From contig SMNZ01000004.1 in the NCBI GenBank assembly GCA_004353515.1, forward strand, positions 186,001 through 250,000: a stretch of DNA of 64,000 nucleotides, in the 5' to 3' direction. The notes below the pieces were generated by a model that was not told the DNA's origin, did not search any database, and saw only the letters and a program-made list of their open reading frames with translations. Positions 30,827-40,900 of the stretch are shown piece after piece (the first letter of the stretch is position 1; each line of letters starts with the position of its first letter). Both the position numbers and the translations under genes were made by a program. The DNA comes from Alteromonadaceae bacterium M269. Its GTDB lineage: Bacteria > Pseudomonadota > Gammaproteobacteria > Enterobacterales > Alteromonadaceae.

Positions 30827-31402
30827 TTGGCACAGCTTTACTTCTACTACTCCGCGATGAACGCCGGAAAATCTACATCATTACTGCAATCGGCATACAA
30901 CTATCAAGAGCGTGGAATGCGATCTGAGATATTCACCGCCGCATTTGATGACAGATACGGCGTAGGAAAAGTCTCCTCACGTATAGGCTTGCAATCGGAC
31001 GCCCACCTCTTCAGTGTCGATACCAATATGTTTGAAGAGATTAAAAAGCTTAACGACGAAAGCGATTTGAGTTGCGTGTTTGTAGATGAATCGCAGTTCC
31101 TGACCAAGAAGCAAGTAAGACAATTAACAGACGTTGTCGATAACTTAAATATTCCTGTTTTAGCATACGGATTAAGAACTGATTTTCTTGGAGAAACCTT
31201 CGAAGGAAGCCATTACCTTCTCGCCTGGGCTGACAAACTTTTTGAGCTTAAAACCGTTTGTCATTGTGGACGCAAAGCTAACTTCGTTGTGCGACTAGAC
31301 GAAAACGGAAACCCCGTCAAAGCCGGTGCACAAGTCCAAGTCGGCGGCAATGACAGCTACGAATCTATGTGTAGAAGACATTTCCGAGAATTAGTTTGGT
31401 AG
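30827..31402 (+). CDS. tdk: Thymidine kinase
   Basis: A 191-residue type II thymidine kinase for thymidine salvage. It starts [22 protein letters not shown], with the P-loop at 9-17. Catalytic Glu88 lies in FVDESQF. The zinc site is made by C145 and C147 (TVCHCG) with C182 and H185 (MCRRH). Length and order match E. coli Tdk closely. The start is TTG, with GAGG 8 bases upstream; the sequence MAQLYF aligns exactly with relatives. A diverged piece of a second copy lies at 33955. Confidence 0.96.
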   Translation: MAQLYFYYSAMNAGKSTSLLQSAYNYQERGMRSEIFTAAFDDRYGVGKVSSRIGLQSDAHLFSVDTNMFEEIKKLNDESDLSCVFVDESQFLTKKQVRQLTDVVDNLNIPVLAYGLRTDFLGETFEGSHYLLAWADKLFELKTVCHCGRKANFVVRLDENGNPVKAGAQVQVGGNDSYESMCRRHFRELVW

Positions 31403-31462
31403 GAAGAAGATTAGAGCCTCCTGATCTCTGTTGCATTGATGTTTTTCTGAATAACGAACGAA

Positions 31463-31486
31463 AGCTGCTCCCCGGTGAGAGCAGCT
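31463..31486. terminator. Hairpin between convergent tdk and surface-protein gene
   Basis: AGCTGCTC (31463-31470) and GAGCAGCT (31479-31486) form a perfect 8-bp stem with an 8-base loop. It sits between the tdk stop and the stop of the convergent gene at 31500. There is no adjoining T run, so its strength as a terminator is uncertain. Confidence 0.45.
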
Positions 31487-31499
31487 AATGAAGTGACAA

Positions 31500-32924
31500 T
31501 TACTCCACATCAACTCGAATACTAGCTCCTGAGGAACCTCCAACAACAGTAATATATTGGATAGCTTCCGCCGAAGGATTATTGATTACGATTGACTCGG
31601 TATTTCCGTTCTCAGTGGAACGGCTTACATAATTCGTGTCTGTCGCCCAAATAGTCGGATTGTAATAGAGGCTGAGATCGCCATTGCCGTGATCGGTGCG
31701 GATAGTGATTTTACTTGGACTACCTTCTATTCGTACCCAATGCCAATCGTTTCCAGTGGTATCACCAAGGCATACTGCTTGTCCATTGGTTAACTCAGTT
31801 GAAGCTAAGTCACCACCGACTGCGCAGACATCAGGCACATCAACGGGTGTGTTTCCATCGTCATCTCCACCACCATTATCTTCTCCTCCGTCGTCGCTTC
31901 CGCCATCATCATCTCCTCCACCGTCTCCAGTACCGACGAAGCCATCACAAGAATCAGCCCAGTAATCAACTCGCAAAGTGACATCGCTATAGTCACCTTC
32001 CACACCAATGTAACCCGTACCTTGATCCGGATCTTCAACCAAGATGCACTCTTTATTCCCTTCTGTCACCGATTTCACATCGTAGTTACCCGTGTTAGGA
32101 AAACCATCAATTTTCAGATAAAGATTCGCATCACCTTGGCCATGATCAATCACTATGCGATAAGTCTCAGGACTGTGTTGGCTATGAGATAAGTAGTAGT
32201 AACGGAAGCCTCCATTGCTATCAGCAATACAGACTTCATCTTTAAGGCCCAAGGTACTCGTACCTGTAGCTCCCTGACTGGCACATAAATTATTCACAGG
32301 GCCTGATTCCGGTGCATTATTGGTGCTGGTATTAGAGATGTCATCTAAACCGTCGTAGTCACCACCCGTAGCTTGAGCTGTTAATATGTCGGTATCTATA
32401 TTGCTACCAAGATAGCTGCATAGCTGAGGCGCGACGGCATCATGAACTGTGGTGTGTATCCGTCCAACATCTACATCAAAATACTGTCGATGAACTGCTT
32501 GTCTCGCCTCACCGCGTATTTTCCAACCATGAAGAATTTTGTAATCAAGTAAATCTTTCACAGACCAACCCGACGTGTTGCAGCTGGTCAGGTTATAACT
32601 GTTGGGTGTGCTTTCTAGAATGTTCTGCACATTGCTGTCATTAAATTGCAAGTCGTTGAGTAACAACGCACTTAACATACCGTAGAGAGAATCCGTATTA
32701 ACATTGAAGTCCGTACCATCGGGACCTTCATTCGACAACCGATGCAAGCTGAATTCGTGTTGAATATCTATCCCCAAAGCGGCAAAGAGATCATCTCTGC
32801 TATTTCCTGTTCCACCGAGGCTGGCAATCAGTTGACGAAGCCGTTCTTTTTGATCTCCGGTAGCAATGCGTTCTTCTTCATCGCAATACACGGAAAACTG
32901 CAATTCATGTCGAATTTTTTCCAA
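31500..32924 (-). CDS. C-terminal part of a frameshifted surface protein with two PPC-type beta domains
   Basis: A 474-residue frame that begins at a TTG inside the preceding gene. It has no signal of its own, and its first residues (EKIRHELQFSVYCDEEER) read as a direct continuation of the other frame. The middle is helical. Two beta domains resembling bacterial pre-peptidase C-terminal (PPC) domains follow, at about 230-330 (YYYLSHSQHSPETYRIVIDHGQG) and 380-474 (WHWVRIEGSPSKITIRTDHGNG). They are joined by an Asp/Gly-rich linker of about 30 residues that could bind calcium. See the upstream frame for the joint interpretation: one exported protein of about 742 residues broken or recoded at an A6 tract (32915-32920). 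Confidence 0.7.
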   Translation of the reverse strand: MEKIRHELQFSVYCDEEERIATGDQKERLRQLIASLGGTGNSRDDLFAALGIDIQHEFSLHRLSNEGPDGTDFNVNTDSLYGMLSALLLNDLQFNDSNVQNILESTPNSYNLTSCNTSGWSVKDLLDYKILHGWKIRGEARQAVHRQYFDVDVGRIHTTVHDAVAPQLCSYLGSNIDTDILTAQATGGDYDGLDDISNTSTNNAPESGPVNNLCASQGATGTSTLGLKDEVCIADSNGGFRYYYLSHSQHSPETYRIVIDHGQGDANLYLKIDGFPNTGNYDVKSVTEGNKECILVEDPDQGTGYIGVEGDYSDVTLRVDYWADSCDGFVGTGDGGGDDDGGSDDGGEDNGGGDDDGNTPVDVPDVCAVGGDLASTELTNGQAVCLGDTTGNDWHWVRIEGSPSKITIRTDHGNGDLSLYYNPTIWATDTNYVSRSTENGNTESIVINNPSAEAIQYITVVGGSSGASIRVDVE

Positions 32925-33730
32925 CGAGGATCATTTCTTAATCGACGGTACAATCCCTCAGTGACGGAGCGTGCGATTTCCATATTCATAATCGACATCG
33001 TAAAGGCATAGGCATGCTTAGCTGAAAACTGAGCCTGGCCGGACTGATAACCATTATGCCACCAAGTCAGATTCTGGAAACGATCAGGGTTACCCAAACC
33101 TGCTGCCAGTTGATTCATACGACTGGCATGACGAGGTTCTAACAACTCAGGAAGAAACTCATCCGGATCTTGATCACCAAAAACACCCGGCCAGTTCAGG
33201 TATTGCTGCCAAAAAGGCCGAGCAGGAGAACCGTGACAGTCCTGACAAAACGCCGGATTTTTATTCAGTGTTGCTGGGCTGGTCGTAAAATCGAATTGCG
33301 AGAACTCCCAAAAGCCGGTTTCCTCTTCCATGTAAGCAACATCCAATCGCTCATAGTCAGGATCGGCCGGATCAGTCGGCACATTAATCATAAATTTACC
33401 ATCTGAACCAAACATAACAATGCGCGGAAACATCAAAGAAGCGAGTCCAGGTGTTCCCGTTTTCTCCATCAGAGCAAAATTACGATTCATATGATCGGGC
33501 AAGATATCCAGAAAGGCTTTCATACTCCCAATGTTATTACTGACGATATAATCTCTCAGAACATCAGGTTCCAGCTTTATCGGCCCATCAGGGTTAATAT
33601 CGGTCAAAGGTACGACTGTATCAGTCGGGAACGTCGGACATAAGCCGACGGCAGAGTGAGCTTGAGGGACAACTAAACCGCCAAGAACAAGGCTGTATGT
33701 AAGATACTTAAGAACGTTAAGAGTTTTCAT
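32828..33730 (-). CDS. N-terminal part of the same surface protein, with signal peptide and heme-binding CxxCH
   Basis: A 300-residue frame with a signal peptide (about 1-27, ending AHS). A single c-type heme motif lies in FCQDCHGSPARPFWQQY (C162, C165, H166), and Trp/Asn/Pro-rich segments are seen around DRFQNLTWWHNGYQSG. After RNDPRWKK the frame turns into residues that look unrelated (FDMNCSFPCIAMKK) and ends within 30 codons. The other frame continues sensibly from the same point. One extra A in the A6 run would join the two. I do not recognise the whole protein; it looks like an exported monoheme protein with a beta-rich C-terminal region. Confidence 0.7.
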   Translation of the reverse strand: MKTLNVLKYLTYSLVLGGLVVPQAHSAVGLCPTFPTDTVVPLTDINPDGPIKLEPDVLRDYIVSNNIGSMKAFLDILPDHMNRNFALMEKTGTPGLASLMFPRIVMFGSDGKFMINVPTDPADPDYERLDVAYMEEETGFWEFSQFDFTTSPATLNKNPAFCQDCHGSPARPFWQQYLNWPGVFGDQDPDEFLPELLEPRHASRMNQLAAGLGNPDRFQNLTWWHNGYQSGQAQFSAKHAYAFTMSIMNMEIARSVTEGLYRRLRNDPRWKKFDMNCSFPCIAMKKNALLPEIKKNGFVN

Positions 33731-33954
33731 CGTTCTGGTCCTGTTGTTTTTATAAAGGTTTAATGTAGAAACCCAGAGGTCAATATATTTACCACCGAGT
33801 TATCAATAAATAGTACATAACCAATAAAAGCCAACAATTGTATACAATATACACAAAACTCTTAAAAAAATAGAAGAGAGAATTTTTCTGGTAATAAGAA
33901 CTAAGATGATTTGATAAACCTAAGAAGCTCTATAAGGCAGGTAATCCTGTCAAA

Positions 33955-34107
33955 CTAAAAACAGTTCGTCATTGTGGTCGTCAAACCAACTTAGCCGTGC
34001 GACTAGACGAGAACGGTGACCTCGTCAAAATCGCCGAACAAGTGCAAGTCGGTGGCAATGACAGCTACGAATCCATGTGCAGAAGGCACTTTAGATAAAT
34101 GGTATGG
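33955..34107 (+). pseudogene. Broken second copy of the thymidine kinase 3' end
   Basis: Translation gives LKTVRHCGRQTNLAVRLDEN and, further on, [19 protein letters not shown], then a stop where intact Tdk has Glu, then MVW. This lines up with residues 141-191 of the intact tdk 2.6 kb upstream. By hand count about 114 of 144 bases match from GTT at 33964, and at least a dozen differences are silent, so the copy diverged while it was still functional and was truncated later. The first zinc cysteine is replaced by Arg. No start codon or 5' part is present; similarity fades just before 33955. Confidence 0.85.
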
Positions 34108-34462
34108 GAAGCAGTTGAATGATTTCTTGCTTCCCTAGTACTCCAAGTTAATTTGGAATACGTCCCCTTTATTCGTCGAACAGTCTTCGATATGTTAAAA
34201 AACAGACAGGCTTTTGATACCTAACTAGCTTTTACTTAGTTTACCGGTTTATCAAGCCAATTACTGGAGTTTTGCAATAAGACATCAACAAACTGGCCCC
34301 TATAACCTATTCGCTTATTTGTTAAGCCAATTTGGGGCTAGAAAGCAATTATATGAATGAACAACCGGAAAACCTTAGCGAACAAAGTTTATTATGCTTG
34401 CTAAAAGCAATCCGATTTTATTCTTACTGTTGACAACGGCTAACTATTAGGTGCCCCATTGA
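34108..34462. other. Intergenic stretch downstream of the tdk fragment
   Basis: About 355 AT-rich bases with stops in all frames. The only reading I could draw is a 25-codon frame from 34353 with no ribosome site, which I do not accept as a gene. I see no convincing terminator or repeat here. Confidence 0.5.
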
Positions 34463-34933
34463 TTATACCGGTGGAAGACCTATATATTCATGTCCCAGAA
34501 ACTCCCTTAACTTAACTGCATCAATGCACTGAGAAAACACTTTAACAACTTCCTCCTTCCCAAAATAATTTAATACAGTCGTTGAACCGCCATCACTAAA
34601 CAGCAACAAATCGTAGTTATAACTTTTCCCTTCTATATTCGTTCTAATTTGAGTTATCAAAATCTCATTTATAGTATCTTCATTGACAAGCAATAAGCCT
34701 AGATCCAAATACTCTTCTTTTAAGCCTACTTTATTTGTAACTTCAATTTTCCTTGAGAGGACAGTACCTTTTATGTCTTTATAAAAAATTACGTTTTGTC
34801 CGTCTTCATATTTCTCATACTTATCATCTATAACAATTTCGCAAAACGGAGTGTTAATCATCCGTTCATCATCCATAGCGAAAGCATTATAAGAAACCAA
34901 AATAACTATAAATGCGACCTTGTATAAGTACAT
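34463..34933 (-). CDS. Small exported protein after the RHS gene, possible immunity protein
   Basis: A 157-residue protein from the ATG at 34933. The frame runs open up to 35050, but that part overlaps the RHS gene and does not look like signal sequence. The N-terminus MYLYKVAFIVILVSYNAFA is a good signal peptide, so the product is periplasmic or outer-membrane. The rest is acidic, with a Cys near each end (PFCEIVI and FSQCIDAV), and is not recognised. It begins 4 bases after the RHS stop. A small gene fixed to the 3' end of an RHS gene is the usual place for an immunity gene, but that role is inferred from position only. Confidence 0.7.
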   Translation of the reverse strand: MYLYKVAFIVILVSYNAFAMDDERMINTPFCEIVIDDKYEKYEDGQNVIFYKDIKGTVLSRKIEVTNKVGLKEEYLDLGLLLVNEDTINEILITQIRTNIEGKSYNYDLLLFSDGGSTTVLNYFGKEEVVKVFSQCIDAVKLREFLGHEYIGLPPV

Positions 34934-34937
34934 ACTA

Positions 34938-37900
34938 TTAATCCGAAATTTCACATCTGGCGCGTCGACAAGATATGTTGAAACTATAATGATTGTCAAA
35001 AGCAGAACCAAGGATTGGGATGCTTGCTGATAAAACCGTACCGGCATCATGAGCTATTGTACGCACACCTTTAATTTTCACATCGGCCAAGCCTATACTG
35101 GTTGGACCATCTGAAATAGATTCATATAACGCAAGTGTCGCTTTAACTCGAATATCAAGAATTAGACTTTGAACAGCCAACTCAAATTCCTTGTTATTAG
35201 CAAATGTGTAGCCAGAGTTTCCCTCTATGATTGCCCTGAGGAAGGGTTTGAGGCTAGGGTCTTTCGATATCGTACTCAATGTTTGAGCAGTCCTTTCTAG
35301 AGATGCAGCCTTCGACGCTGCTAAACCTCTATCTAATTCTGCCTTGGGATCAGGGAGAAAGTATGATGCTAAATCCTTGATAGTTTGGCCAAGCTGATTG
35401 AGAGAATATTGATAAGCAGCTGTTCTTGCCCCATTTGCAAACTTCCCTCCTGATATCACAGATACTGTTCCTCCTATGGCTGCAGATATCAAGGTATTCT
35501 TGAATATATCTCCAGTATTAGTTACATCTCCACCTCCAGGTAAGAATGCACCGCCTAATCCTTTTGTCACGCCGGCACTTAGGAAGCCATGGCCAAATTT
35601 CCCCCCACCTAGTGCTGAAGTAACGCCTCCGATAGCGGCATGACTTGCAATTTGTCCTGCTACTTGTGTCTTAGTTAATAAGTTACCTCCAAAATCGACG
35701 AAGTCATTCAATTGCGCACCTTCAAATACTACAGAATCAACATTCTGAGCCCCCAAATTTCTGAAATGAGAACCAATCTGTTGGAATGCAGCTCCAGAGA
35801 AAGCACCAATTAAAGCTCCCCTCAAGCTACCAGTAGATATTCCTCCTGTTACAAAACCCACGGTTGCTGCTTGCCAAATACCACTCGCAGCCCAGGCTCC
35901 GACACCAGGAATAGCTAATAGTGCTATGCCGATGAAGGGTGCGAAGTCGCCCAATAATTTATTCAACCCTTTAAACAGTTTATTAAAGAAATAGCCACTG
36001 GGGTCGGTATAACTCAACGGATTATTGAGTACATAGCTATAGCGGTTGTAGCTTTGGCTGTTCTGCGGAGCCTGGATATGTGGGTCAGCTTGTAAGAAAC
36101 GGCCTAAGGTTGGATCATAGATACGACCATTCATATGGATAATATCTGCATGGTCCACATGCTCATGTCCCGTGTAGCCTCTGGGCGTAATGTCCAAGAC
36201 ATTAACAAGACTCGGTGCTGCTTGATTAGTCGCAGCTGTTGACCAAAAGCTCTTATCTAATGAAACCTTCTTGCCCCAGGCATCAAAATACAACTTTTCA
36301 ATAATCTTGGCATTGTCATCCAAGATAGTGTCAATGCTGCCCAGGTGGTCCTTGGTTAGATATTGGTTCTTAATTCCGCTAGTTGTTTGAGTTTGAATTG
36401 CACCCGGTAAATAACGTCGAGTTTCACTGTAACTGACATCATTCGCCGCTGCACCTTTGAGGACAACTTCGACATTACCGATATAGTACATAACGGTCGC
36501 TTCATTGGTCTCTGTAGTGGTGCGCTTATAACGACTACGCCCTGAATCATAATCAAAAGTCGTGGTGCCTTCACTGTTGCTAATGAAGGTAGGTTTGTCG
36601 AAATCACTGTAAGTGATGGTGCGACCGCGTCCACGTGTCATGTTGCCATTGTTGTCGTACTTATAGTCAGTACTGGTGCAGTTAGCTGTGGTTTTAATAC
36701 CTGTCACCGCATGCGGACGCGAGGCGCTGTAACAGTAATGACCTACATCCGATTTCCAACTGATATTACCGTTTGCCATATAACGCACATGTTCTGTACT
36801 GTTGATATGGGTCATACGGTTTAAGTCATCATAACCAAAGGCTTGATTGTGAATACTTTGTGATTGTCCATTGACCTGCACGGAGGCAGTAGATTTCAGA
36901 GCACCGCGTTGACGAGTACGCAGGTTACCAATACCATCAAAAGTATAAACATTATCCTGAATCAGCACATTGCCTACAGTGGCCTGCATGCTAGTGGCAA
37001 AACCCGTTTCTGGATCATAGGCACCTGTCCTGACAATCAAACCGTTGTTTTGATGCACCTCGGTCACATTCCCAAAGGCATCCATCTCGGTAACTTCGTA
37101 GTACACTTTCTTCAAGCTGCTATCGATACTTCCACTGTAACGTGCTTCTTCTTGCTTTGTCGGATAACCTCTGTCGTTATAGTGCTGACGAATGCCGTAG
37201 TCATTTCCTGTAGCATCAAAACGTTGGAATACACGGCCGTATTCATCATAGGTCGTTTTTTCCATATAAATATCATCGCCTAGAGTAGTGGTCACCATAT
37301 CGACACGAGAGAAAGCATCATAAAAGTAGTTCTTCGCGTATTCGACAGTGCCTGTGCTACAGCTGGTTCCTGTTGAGATACACTCAGCTGTCATAAGCTG
37401 AGGATGGCTTGCTCTGTTGTATTCATAAAAGGTTTTACGGCCACCGTGGTCAGTGCGCTTGACGGTACGTCCTTCGCTGTCTCGGAAATATGACATCGTT
37501 TGATTCTTTGCATCTGTTTGTGATGTCATCTCACCCAACGCATTGTAGGTATAGGCCCAGTCACCTTTGTCCGGGTCATTCATGGCCGTTTTACGACCAT
37601 AATCATCGAAGGCAGTGGTAATTACGCTCTGAGTTGCGCCAATCCCTTCATTTTCAACGCGCACCAAGTTACCGGTCGCATCATAGCCATACACCGTATC
37701 GGAATTATTAGCATCGGTGATTTTAGTGCGCTCACCCAACACATTCATGCGTTCAGTTTGCGTTTGGTCGATACCATGGCTACTGATTACTGAAGTTGTA
37801 GTACTTAAGCCATCTGCTGCATAGTTAGTAGAGGTAATAGTTACACCATCAGCAGCAGTAAGAGTTTGAGGACGATTGAACGTATCATAAGTCGTAATGG

Positions 37901-40900
37901 AGAAATGTACTTCATCTCCCTCATAATGCGGGTTAGATTGTTGCAACACATTACCAAACTCATCATAACGGTTGATTTGGATAATATGACTGCCCAGTGC
38001 AAAGCCTTCTGTAGCTGTAGCTACCACACGGCCAACTTTATCAATATATTGATAACTGGTCGGTGCACCAGAGGCAATAGTTTTCTCAACCAAAAATACA
38101 CCTGGCTCACTAATAATCGGAGAGCCTAATGCTGCACCACTTGGTGCTAGCGCACGCGTAGTTCTTGTCGCTTGCCCTAGACTATTACTTTGCGCATAGG
38201 CTCTGGCAAACGCATCGAATCCAGAGTTAATGGTTACCCCATTAATATCGGTAGTACCTGTGATCTGACCAAAGGCGTTACGCGAATTAACTTTGCTTAA
38301 AGGCTTCGATAGGCTCGAATACGTCTTTTCCTCATAGCGATAGTCGCTATCATACGTCATCCCCGCATAGCGGAAAATATCCGTTGCACTACCAGTGGTG
38401 TCTGGCGCTGTTCTGGCACAACTATCTACAACAGCATTGTCCGTAATACTAGCGGTCTTGTTCCCCAAAATATCATAACAGTGCGTAGTTACCAGCTTTA
38501 GTCTTGCCCCTCCATTGGGTGCCACAGTTTCCGTCTTGAGCATACCGTCGGCATCATACGTAAATTCAGATTCACGCACGATATCAGTTGTGTTTGGGCG
38601 TGAATGCGTCACTGTCGTTTTAGTTATACGTCCTAACCACCAATTAGGCACATTGTCTGCACCAAAAATATTACTGGTGGTTATACTACTTTTCTCGATA
38701 TTACTAGCATCTTTAGTGACCACCACTGAGCCTGTCATATTCAGATAGTTATCGCCCACTTTGGTGTAAGTATTGGTGGTCTCGATAACCGACTTCTTCT
38801 GTGTCAACGTTGCAGCATCATTGAGTCCATACATGGTCTCAATGCTTGTTTTGATATAGGGATAATGTGTCTTGCCACCATGAAAAGTAAAGGCGAGCAA
38901 ACTATTCGTTGCTTCACTCAATATTTTATTAGAGGCCGGTGTCGCCGCGCGCTGCCCTATATATTGTAGCGTACTTAAAGGCATACCGGTGAACGGGAAA
39001 TCCTGACGATAAGTGGTCTCGGTCGTCACATTACGCTGAGGATCATAAGTGTATACTTTTTCAAAACCTAACAAACCACGACCGCCTGCTTGCGCGCGTT
39101 GCCCCTCATAGAAATAACTAACCGACAGTTTATTATCGTCTTGATAGACATTATTCACATAACCTGGCGCACTCGAATCCACTCGACTCACCAAGTAAGT
39201 CGGCGAAATCAAGTCAAAGACAGGGGCTCCATTACCGTATGGCATATCATCGTCAAAGTTACCGCGTTTATAAATTGATGGGCGAGTCATCAACTCATAA
39301 TCAATGTTGGTTGATACACCAAAACCGTTAGTAATATCCGAGATAACCACCTGATTCGCGGTGACACTTTCTGATATTGAATCACGCCAAGTAAAAAGCT
39401 CTCTTGAATTAAAATTAACACGTCCAAAACCTAACGTTCCATCACCTGTCCAATCAGCTGGAAAAACCAGAGAACTATCTTCGTTGAAGTCACGCACTAA
39501 TAAGAGGTTACTAGCTAAACTAAAGCCGCCCTCTCTATTTTGATAGCGCACTCGCCAATGCTTAGTCGCTGTATTGAAATAAATAATATCGGTACGGCTA
39601 TCACGATTAATATCAAACAACTGCATCGAAGACGTGTCATCATAGTCATCCATGAACAATGTATGTCTAGAACCTGTTCCATCCCCTTTTGATAACCAGT
39701 AGGAATAGGATGTACCATTACCACTCTCTGTGGCTTCAGTTTGATACAATAAATCACCTAGGCCATCGCCATTAATATCACCAGCTTGGATATGATAACC
39801 ATCATATACATAACCTGTAGGTTGACGAGTCCCCTCAATTTCAGTAATAGATGTGTAAAAGTAGTCACCATTTTCATCTTCCTCCAATGAGAAGGCTTCA
39901 TAATACGTAAAGGCATTGAAAGGTAGACCCGTTATAAGGTCAGTAGAGGAGGAACTCATTCTAAAAACAGAATCAGCAACACCGTCATTATTAATATCGA
40001 CGGGTTGCAGAGGTTGAATCGACGCAACACGAACATCTACCAAACCAAGAGTTTGATCTGCGGGCATGCTAGCAGCTTTATACTGTTCAAACGAGCCTTC
40101 TCGATTATTTAGCGAAATGCGTACTTCACTTTCTCGACTGTTGCCAGCTCCGATGAAAGACACATATTGTAAATCCGGGTAGCCATCAGAGTTGATGTCG
40201 TTGAAAGAAATATTTTCGGATGAATTGCTGACTAACAAACTTGATTGAGAAGTACCATCATCAATGATCAGATTCGAGACCCTTCTCGCTTCATCATCGT
40301 AAACTTGCCAAACAAACTCGTCATTGGCGAGCTGAGTATGGAAAACTAGCTCTAAATGGCCATCACCATCGATGTCAGCAGGGTTAAGCCTAATAGGATA
40401 ATCATTCAAATCACGATTGATAAACCCAAACAATCTGTTGACTGGCCCTAAATTACCAGAGCCGTTATTCCTCATGACATTCACAGAGTATCTATCATGA
40501 CCATCAATGCTAACGAAAACAAAGTCACCATACCCGTCACCGTCTAAATCAATAGGTAATGGAGACAACACATTGTCACTACCTAGGGATCTTGCGGGCA
40601 GGCGCGAGGTATGAGTTAAACGTTTCAACTTATTCCACTTAAACACGGTCGGCTCATAACACAAATCACCCATACCACACTCTTGGATCTCGGTGATATG
40701 TGCAATGTCTGACTGTACATCTTGGTCATAAGTGAATTTATAAGTTTTTAGCAGAATGTTGTCGTGATTAGTCACCGTGACATTATCTAACAGCGCTTTT
40801 AACTCAAACTTGTTACCGTGCAGATAACCTGAACGACGAATAGTGTCTTCCCCAGTGTTGTTAACGTAGTTAAACTTAACTGTGTTATCACTGTATCTGA

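Noticed and set aside
31860-31930. Short repeats resembling a CRISPR or minisatellite
   Set aside because: They are degenerate GAT/GGT codons of the Asp/Gly linker with no spacer structure.
31696-31981. Plus-strand frames rich in Ser/Pro or His/Arg
   Set aside because: They are antisense readings of the repetitive Asp/Gly linker of the surface protein, not genes.
34353-34430. 25-codon frame before the small exported protein gene
   Set aside because: No ribosome site, no similarity I recognise and too short; likely chance.
36864-37283. 139-codon plus-strand frame inside the RHS gene
   Set aside because: The antisense frame reflects RHS codon use; no start signals and no recognisable protein.
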